Assembly: GCA_963844655.1 (NCBI GenBank)
Contig: CAWJPA010000002.1
Coordinates: 620,001 to 684,000 of the forward strand
Direction of reading: 5' to 3'
DNA from: JASHPR01 sp963844655
Lineage (GTDB): Bacteria; Actinomycetota; Actinomycetes; Streptosporangiales; Streptosporangiaceae
Length of the DNA stretch: 64,000 nt
Position 1 is the stretch's first letter. The number at the start of each line of letters is the position of its first letter. Both the position numbers and the translations under genes were made by a program. Below the pieces are notes generated by a model, which worked only from the letters and a program-made list of their open reading frames with translations, did no database searches and was not told where the DNA came from. Below, piece after piece: positions 59,002 to 64,000 of this stretch.

Positions 59002-59540
59002 CTGGTCAGGCGCTGCATCGCGGCGTTGGTCAGCTCGCCGATCTGGGCCAGGACGCCGAGCTCGACGAAGCCGATACCCGGCCGGCCCGAACCGCGGACG
59101 ATCGTCACCGCCCCGCGCGCCGCGCCCTCGCTCACGATCGGCGCGGCCGCGGCCGATGACGCGCCGATGGCGCCGGTCACCGGCCGCCCGCCGGGCAGCC
59201 TGCCGAGCAGGGATTCGCTGTCGCCGGCCGCGGGCGCGACCACCGGCACGCAGCGCCGCATGGCCGATGCGATCAGTGGGCACTCGGGCGCGGCGACGGT
59301 CAGCAGCAGGCCGGCCAGCGCTGGGTCAGGCTGGCGCGCCGCCACGGCCCGCGCCCAGCGCCGGTCCAGCAGATCGACGAACACCCAATCGGCGAACAAG
59401 CCGGCGAGAGCGCTCGCGCTGCCCTGGCGCAGCTGCGCCTGGGCCGTGGCCGCGGCGGCGGCCACCGAGGCCCTGGCCAGCGCGTCAACGGCGATCGTCC
59501 AGGCCGACGCCCAGTCCGGGTCGCCACCGGGCTCGCTCAC
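58998..59540 (-). CDS. GAF-like domain protein
   Basis: 180 aa. SASALAGLFADWVFVDLLDRRWARAVAARQPDPALAGLLLTVAAPE matches the GAF/PAS-type sensory fold found upstream of SpoIIE phosphatases, but no phosphatase or kinase domain follows. It may have lost its effector or act by protein contact. It overlaps the convergent deacetylase-fold gene by four bases. The 266-bp gap to its right holds no other clear gene. Ligand unknown. Confidence 0.7.
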   Translation of the reverse strand: MSEPGGDPDWASAWTIAVDALARASVAAAAATAQAQLRQGSASALAGLFADWVFVDLLDRRWARAVAARQPDPALAGLLLTVAAPECPLIASAMRRCVPVVAPAAGDSESLLGRLPGGRPVTGAIGASSAAAAPIVSEGAARGAVTIVRGSGRPGIGFVELGVLAQIGELTNAAMQRLTS

Positions 59541-59806
59541 CGCTCACCTGCCTTCGGCTGCTACCAGGGATGCGGGGCGCCATCCTGGCCTGACAGCGCC
59601 GTGGTGTCGGCTGCTGCCCCCGATCGCGGCCGTTACTCATAGGGAGCCGCCGGCCCGTCCCGGCGTGGCGCAGGCTGGCTTGTGCCAAACCAGGCAGGGG
59701 GGAATAATGCACACCTGCGATGCGCACGGCGGTGAGCTGGCCATCGCTTCGTGGGTCCAGAGACGCGGCCCGCCTCTCCTCTTGCCCAGATGGGTGGTGG
59801 TGACGC
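59541..59806. other. 266-bp gap between divergent GAF-like and STAS genes
   Basis: Contains a very good ribosome site GGGGGG (59697-59702) followed by ATG 59707. That ATG is out of frame with the STAS gene, so it may start a short leader ORF of 89 codons that overlaps the STAS gene. No protein family is recognised. Confidence 0.4.
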
Positions 59807-60250
59807 GTGCCTCGGGAACGATTCCCGGTGCTGTGGCTCGGCCGGGTGGCCGTGGTCTCGCTGCCGGTCGAGATCGACATATCCAACGCCGACCTGATCC
59901 GGGAGGATCTGCTCTCGGTGGTCAACCGCGGCGCCACCACGCTGGTGGTCGACATGAGCGGTACCACGTTCTGTGATTCCGCCGGCGTGAACGCCCTGGT
60001 CCGGACGCTCAAGCGGGCCACGGCCAACAGCACGGGGATGCGCCTGGTGGTCAGCACGCACGCGGTGCGGCGGGTACTCGACATCACCGGGGTCGACCAC
60101 TTGATCGACATCTACCCCAGCGTGGCCGCGTCGCTGGCCGCCGCGGACCAGGGGCGCCCGGCCGAGAAGGCGAGACCAGGTACGGCAGGCGCGCAGGCCG
60201 AGCCCGCGGTGCAGACCGATCCCAATGGCTGGGCCGCCCAGCCCAGCTAG
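59807..60250 (+). CDS. STAS-domain anti-sigma factor antagonist
   Basis: 147 aa. One STAS domain (VVSLPVEIDISNADLIREDLLSVVNRGATTLVVDMSGTTFCDSAGVNALVRTLKRA) with the phosphorylatable Ser retained in CDSAG, unlike the STAS protein at 2671. It presumably binds and sequesters an RsbW-type anti-sigma kinase. The C-terminal 30 residues are disordered. GTG 59807 is the first start after an in-frame stop. No anti-sigma gene is adjacent. Confidence 0.82.
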   Translation: MPRERFPVLWLGRVAVVSLPVEIDISNADLIREDLLSVVNRGATTLVVDMSGTTFCDSAGVNALVRTLKRATANSTGMRLVVSTHAVRRVLDITGVDHLIDIYPSVAASLAAADQGRPAEKARPGTAGAQAEPAVQTDPNGWAAQPS

Positions 60251-60329
60251 CCATCGGATCAGGCCAGATCACCACATTGTTGTGAACAGCGTGATTAGCA
60301 CGAATCCGGCGGGGTAGCCACGACCATAC

Positions 60330-60374
60330 GCCGCGGGCCCGGTGTCTCGTCCCCCGTGCGCCGGGCCCCGCGGC
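60330..60374 (+). terminator. Terminator-like hairpin after the STAS gene
   Basis: 13-bp stem with one bulged C: GCCGCGGGCCCGG (60330-60342) pairs with CCGGGCCCCGCGGC (60361-60374) around an 18-nt loop. It lies 80 bases after the stop and probably ends the STAS transcript. Confidence 0.45.
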
Positions 60375-60515
60375 TCCTGCGCTCAGTTCGCATTTCGCCG
60401 TCGTGGCTCTGCGTGTGGCCCGTGGCCGGGATACTGGCCGCATGGCTGGAGGAGGCTTATCACGCGGTGACGCGACCTGGCTTCACCATCCCGGGCCTGC
60501 CGGATACTGAGTGAC

Positions 60516-61457
60516 ATGGCCATTGCGATCTGCCTGATCTCCGCGATGGTGCTTGGCGTGGGCTTCGTGCTGCAGCAGCACGCGGCTGAGCAGGCCCCGA
60601 AGGCTTACTTCCTGCGGCTGCGGCTGATCGCCGACCTGATGGGCCGGCCGCGCTGGCTCGCTGGCCTGGCCGTGATGGTGCTCGGCCAGCTGCTGTCGGC
60701 CTGGGCTGTCGGGCACCTGGTGCTGTCGCTGTATGAGCCGCTGCTGGCCACGAACCTGATCTTCGCCCTGGCCCTGGCGGTGCCGCTGTCGGGCCAGCCG
60801 CTGCGGGTCACCGAGGTAATCGGCGCGGTGATGCTCAGCGGCGGCGTGGCCGCACTGTCGCTGGCGCGCACCGCCGGAGCACCGTCGGAGTCGTTCGGCT
60901 CGCCCGGCGCGTGGCCCGCCGCAGCCGGGATCGCGGCGGTCGCCTACTGCTTCGTCCACGCGGGCAGGCTGCGTTCCGGCCAGCAGCGGGCCACGCTGAC
61001 CGGGGTGGGCGCCGGCCTGGTCTTCGGCATCTCGGATGCGCTGACCCGCCGCGTGGTCCAGATCATGGATGCGCACTCGTTCGTCACGCTGTTCACCAGC
61101 TGGCCCGTGTACTGCCTGATCGCCGCCAGCGTTATCGGGCTGTGGCTGATGGAGAACTCGTTCAGCGCCGCGCCGCTGCACGCCTCGCTGCCCGCGATAA
61201 CCGCGGCCGAACCCGTCGCCGGGATTCTCCTCGGCGTGGTGGTGTTCGGCGACGACATCAGCGTCTCGCCGGGCATGCTGGCGCTGCAGGCCGCGGGCAT
61301 CGCCGCCCTTGTGGCCGGCGTCATCATGGTGGCGCGCGCGCCCTGCCTCAGCAGCCTGCGGCCTGTGCCGTCCCGGCCCGGCCGTCCAGCGGTCCCGGAC
61401 TGGCCGCCGGCACCGGACGACACCGAGCCCAGCCCGGACCGGCTCAAGATCCGGTAG
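60516..61457 (+). CDS. DMT-superfamily (EamA/NIPA-like) transporter
   Basis: 313 aa with about nine helices. AICLISAMVLGVGFVLQQHAAEQAPKAYFLRLRLIADLMGRPRWLAG, then YEPLLATNLIFALALAVPLSGQPL and the late FSAAPLHASLPAITAAEPVAGILLGVVVFGDDISVSPG mark the same subgroup as the transporter at 9494. Substrate unknown. Starts at ATG 60516 in a 265-bp gap; no strong promoter motif is visible. Divergence from the 9494 copy suggests separate roles. Confidence 0.86.
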   Translation: MAIAICLISAMVLGVGFVLQQHAAEQAPKAYFLRLRLIADLMGRPRWLAGLAVMVLGQLLSAWAVGHLVLSLYEPLLATNLIFALALAVPLSGQPLRVTEVIGAVMLSGGVAALSLARTAGAPSESFGSPGAWPAAAGIAAVAYCFVHAGRLRSGQQRATLTGVGAGLVFGISDALTRRVVQIMDAHSFVTLFTSWPVYCLIAASVIGLWLMENSFSAAPLHASLPAITAAEPVAGILLGVVVFGDDISVSPGMLALQAAGIAALVAGVIMVARAPCLSSLRPVPSRPGRPAVPDWPPAPDDTEPSPDRLKIR

Positions 61458-61601
61458 CCAGGGCCCGGCCGTCCCCATCGGCCAGGGAAAGCCGCCCGGG
61501 CCGGCTCCGGCTTGCGGCCCGCCCTCATCCGGGCAGACGATCTCTTGCAAGGGCGGCGACCGGGCGGCCCCAGACGACAGCGAGGCCGAGCGCTGAGAAG
61601 A

Positions 61602-63515
61602 GTGCCGCAGCCGGCAGCCAGGCTCCGCGAGGCAGTCGCGCCAGCCTGGCTGATCGAGGCTGTCCGGCCGCGCCGGGTCCCTGTGCCGTGGGCGCTGATG
61701 ATCCGTGCCGCGTGCGCGGTGAGCGCGCCGCTCGCTCTGGGCCTCGCCACGGACCGGATCGCGCTCGGCCTGATCCCGGCCATGGGCGCGCTGAGCGCCA
61801 GCGTGGTGGACATCGGCGGCCCGTATCCCGTCAGGCTCCGGCGGGTGGCGTCGGCCACCGGCCTGGGCGGCACCGCCGGCCTGCTGATCGGCGGCCTGGT
61901 CCATGGCCAGGGGTGGATCGCCGTGGCGGCCCTGATCATGGTCGCGGGTGTGTCCGCGCTGCTCAGCGCCGGAGGCAGCACCGCGTCCACGGCCGGCCTG
62001 CAGCTCATCGTCTACACCGCCCTCGGCACCGGGCCGCTCGGCGCGCTGCGGCCGCTGTGGCATGCGCCGCTGCTGTTCCTGGCCGGCGCCGCCTGGGCGA
62101 TGCTGCTCATCCTGCCGGGCTGGATCCTGTTCCCGCATGCCGCCGAGCAGCGAAGCGTGGCCGAGGTGTACCGGGCCCTGGCCCGTGAGCTGCGGTCGGT
62201 GGGCACGGCGCAGTTCACCGCCAGCCGGCGTGACCTGACCGCCGCGCTGAACACCGCCTACGACCAGCTGCTGGCGGTCCGCGCGGCATCGAGCGGGCGG
62301 GACCGGCGGATGATGCGGCTGGTCGCGCTGCTGATCCAGAGCCACCTGACCACCGAAGCGGCCGCCGCGATCGCCCAGGAAGGCAGCCCGCCGCCCCCGG
62401 CGGTCACCGCCGCGGCCGAGCAGCTGGCCGACGCGATCCAGCTGGGCGCGCCGCCGCCGGCCATCCCGCCGCCGTGGCGGTCAAGCCCGGGCGCACAGGC
62501 GCTCGGCGAGGCGCTGGCGGGCGCGGCCCGGCTGCTCACCGCCGACCGGATCCCCGCGGCGCAGCAGCGGCTCCGGCGGAAGAGCCGCCGGGAGCGGCTG
62601 GCCGACGCCATCGACGAGGTCCGCGGCGGGCGGCTGATCCGGCTGAGCGCCGTGCGGCTCATGGTGTGCATCGGGGTGGCCGCGGTGATGAGCGAGATCC
62701 TGCCGCTGGAGCGCTCGTACTGGGTGGTGCTCACGGTGGCGATCGTGATGAAGCCGGACTTCGGCTCGGTGTTCGCCCGTGCCATCCAGCGCGGAGCCGG
62801 GACGGTCGCCGGAGCGGTGATCGGCACGGTGATCCTGGTCTCGGTGCCGTACGGGGCGCTGCTGCTGATTCCCGTCGCCGTGTTCGCCGCGCTGCTCCCC
62901 TACGGGCGCAGCCGCAACTACGGCCTGATGTCGGTGTTCCTCACGCCGCTGGTGGTTTTGCTCATCGACCTGCCCGACCGCACCGGGTGGCGGCTGGCCG
63001 GGGCCCGCCTCGTTGACACGCTGCTCGGCTGCGGGATCGTGCTGGTGATCGGCTACGCCCCGTGGCCGAGAATGTGGAACGCGCACCTGCCCGGGCAGTT
63101 CGCCGACACGGTGGCGAGCGTGTGTGAGTACCTGGAGCAGGCGCTCGTGCAGCGGTCCCCGGAGCGGCACCGGCTGCGCCGCCGGGCTTACCGAGCGCTG
63201 TCTGACCTGCGCGCCGAGTTTCAGCGCACGCTCTCGGAACCGCCCGCCCTCAGCCGCCGCGCCACTACCTGGTGGCCCGCTGTGGTGGGCCTGGAGCAGG
63301 CACTTGACGCGATCACGGCGGCGGCCGTGGCCGCCGATCACGGAGCGGCCCTCCCCGCGCCGGGTTCCGTCCGGGAGCTGGAAGCCGTGCTCCGCGGCCT
63401 GGTGGACGCCGGGCGGTCCGGCACGAAGCCGACGGACCCGCCACGCCTGCCCGCCGACGAGCAGCTGATGCCGGTCACCGACGCCGTGCGCCGGGTACGG
63501 GCGGTTCTCGCCTGA
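61602..63515 (+). CDS. FUSC-family aromatic-acid/fusaric-acid-type exporter-like protein
   Basis: About 637 aa. Two membrane bundles: an N-terminal set of about six helices (WALMIRAACAVSAPLALGLATDRIALGLIPAMGALSASVVD onward) and a C-terminal set (ICIGVAAVMSEILPLERSYWVVLTVAIVMKPDFGS and VSVPYGALLLIPVAVFAALLP). A large cytoplasmic middle lies between them. The conserved FUSC loop follows the YWVVLT helix. Such proteins are linked to efflux of aromatic acids, consistent with aromatic metabolism in the window. The start is uncertain: GTG 61602, TTG 61512 or ATG 61698. Confidence 0.85.
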   Translation: MPQPAARLREAVAPAWLIEAVRPRRVPVPWALMIRAACAVSAPLALGLATDRIALGLIPAMGALSASVVDIGGPYPVRLRRVASATGLGGTAGLLIGGLVHGQGWIAVAALIMVAGVSALLSAGGSTASTAGLQLIVYTALGTGPLGALRPLWHAPLLFLAGAAWAMLLILPGWILFPHAAEQRSVAEVYRALARELRSVGTAQFTASRRDLTAALNTAYDQLLAVRAASSGRDRRMMRLVALLIQSHLTTEAAAAIAQEGSPPPPAVTAAAEQLADAIQLGAPPPAIPPPWRSSPGAQALGEALAGAARLLTADRIPAAQQRLRRKSRRERLADAIDEVRGGRLIRLSAVRLMVCIGVAAVMSEILPLERSYWVVLTVAIVMKPDFGSVFARAIQRGAGTVAGAVIGTVILVSVPYGALLLIPVAVFAALLPYGRSRNYGLMSVFLTPLVVLLIDLPDRTGWRLAGARLVDTLLGCGIVLVIGYAPWPRMWNAHLPGQFADTVASVCEYLEQALVQRSPERHRLRRRAYRALSDLRAEFQRTLSEPPALSRRATTWWPAVVGLEQALDAITAAAVAADHGAALPAPGSVRELEAVLRGLVDAGRSGTKPTDPPRLPADEQLMPVTDAVRRVRAVLA

Positions 63516-63603
63516 CCGGTCCCGGCGTGCAGCCCCACCCGGGTCGGCACCGGGTAGCGGCTAGGCTCGCACCGATCTCACGATGGGCGAGGGAGGCTGA
63601 GGT

Positions 63604-64000
63604 ATGACCCGGCTGGCGGTCGCGGCGGAGGTCTGCGCCGCGTTCGGTGATCTCCGGATCGACGCGATCGTGGCCGCAGGCTTTGCCGGGCAGAAGCCGT
63701 GGCCCGAGGTGGATGCGCGGCTCAGCGCCCTCGAGGCCGGCGCGACGGCGGGAGAGGATGACCCCCATATCGCCTCGTGGCACGCGGCCTACCGCGCGTT
63801 CGGGACCAACCCGCGGCGGGAGCGGCCCAGCGTCGACGCGCTGCGGCGGCGGCTCGCGCGGTCCGGCCGCCTGCCGCGGATCAACCCGGCCGTGGACGCG
63901 TATAACCTGGTCTCCGCCACGTTCGCCGTGCCCGCCGGGGCTTTTGACCTGTGCCGGGTCGAAGGCGATATCGAGATCCGCTTCGCCGAGGGTTCGGAGC
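63604..64000 (+). CDS. B3/B4 (tRNA-binding) domain protein, truncated by window edge
   Basis: At least 132 aa, running off the right edge. DPHIASWHAAYRAFGTNPRRERPSVDALRRRLARSGRLPRINPAVDAYNLVSATFAVPAGAFDL matches the B3/B4 domain found in phenylalanyl-tRNA synthetase beta subunits and in free-standing proteins. Stand-alone members of this family may bind tRNA or edit mischarged tRNA. ATG 63604 follows a GAGG site. The missing C-terminal part prevents judging its completeness. Confidence 0.85.
   Translation, partial: MTRLAVAAEVCAAFGDLRIDAIVAAGFAGQKPWPEVDARLSALEAGATAGEDDPHIASWHAAYRAFGTNPRRERPSVDALRRRLARSGRLPRINPAVDAYNLVSATFAVPAGAFDLCRVEGDIEIRFAEGSE

Noticed and set aside
60483..62345. 620-codon minus-strand open frame opposite the DMT and FUSC genes
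   Set aside because: Gln/Arg/His/Pro-rich shadow with no motif or ribosome site; both plus-strand genes have clear transmembrane patterns.

Overview
The window is about 64 kb of chromosome from a high-GC (roughly 70 percent) actinomycete. Supporting signs are an Lsr2 nucleoid protein, a mycothiol-type DinB-fold enzyme, an F420-type luciferase-like oxidoreductase, two giant LuxR (LAL) regulators, many GTG/TTG starts and probable leaderless mRNAs. Several small proteins resemble ones I associate with Streptosporangiales-like soil actinomycetes, but genus cannot be fixed from sequence alone. I see no transposase, integrase, phage gene, tRNA, rRNA or CRISPR array. 64 protein genes (one cut by the right edge) and one doubtful micro-ORF are annotated.

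Layout. 0-3.1 kb: stress and housekeeping singles (DinB/mycothiol fold, OsmC, membrane protein, orotate-PRTase-like protein, STAS protein). 3.3-7.5 kb: a signalling run, MerR-receiver fusion, double-domain KaiC-like ATPase, OmpR-type regulator and histidine kinase, joined by ATGA-type overlaps. 7.5-9.3 kb (minus): 41-aa membrane peptide, TerC, DedA. 9.5-14.9 kb: DMT transporter, GNAT, cysteine-containing HTH regulator with folE, transaldolase, FAD reductase. 14.9-16.7 kb: Lsr2 and NlpC/P60 flanked by long non-coding stretches with striking inverted repeats. 16.8-19.9 kb: modABC plus molbindin. 19.9-20.1 kb: a 56-bp tandem repeat. 20.2-21.7 kb: aldehyde dehydrogenase closed by a strong terminator.

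21.8-28.6 kb is the most unusual part: one apparent operon with a DpgC-like (cofactor-independent dioxygenase family) crotonase-fold enzyme, a phenylacetate-CoA-ligase-like enzyme, an amidase, a fusion of a diiron ferritin-like domain to DUF362, and a SAM methyltransferase. Together they look like an arylacetyl-CoA oxidation or tailoring pathway I cannot name. 28.6-38.5 kb holds an NhaA-thioredoxin fusion, SnoaL and VOC proteins, an LLM oxidoreductase, a TmrB-like P-loop protein, GNAT, small zinc-ribbon proteins, a quinone-oxidoreductase-like MDR and an MFS exporter.

38.6-43.4 kb: two tandem LAL regulators. 43.5-47.8 kb: GNAT, methyltransferase, RidA, SigG-type sigma factor, MFS exporter. 47.8-49.9 kb (minus): a class V aminotransferase/cysteine-desulfurase-like gene coupled to a CsoR-family regulator that has no cysteine or histidine, with two CsoR-box palindromes. 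49.9-59.0 kb: an oligopeptide-type ABC importer (minus) diverging from a GntR regulator, SDR, glutamine-synthetase-like ligase and polysaccharide-deacetylase-fold hydrolase, a coherent nitrogen-compound uptake and catabolism locus. 59.0-64.0 kb: GAF-like protein, STAS protein, DMT transporter, FUSC protein and a truncated B3/B4-domain gene.
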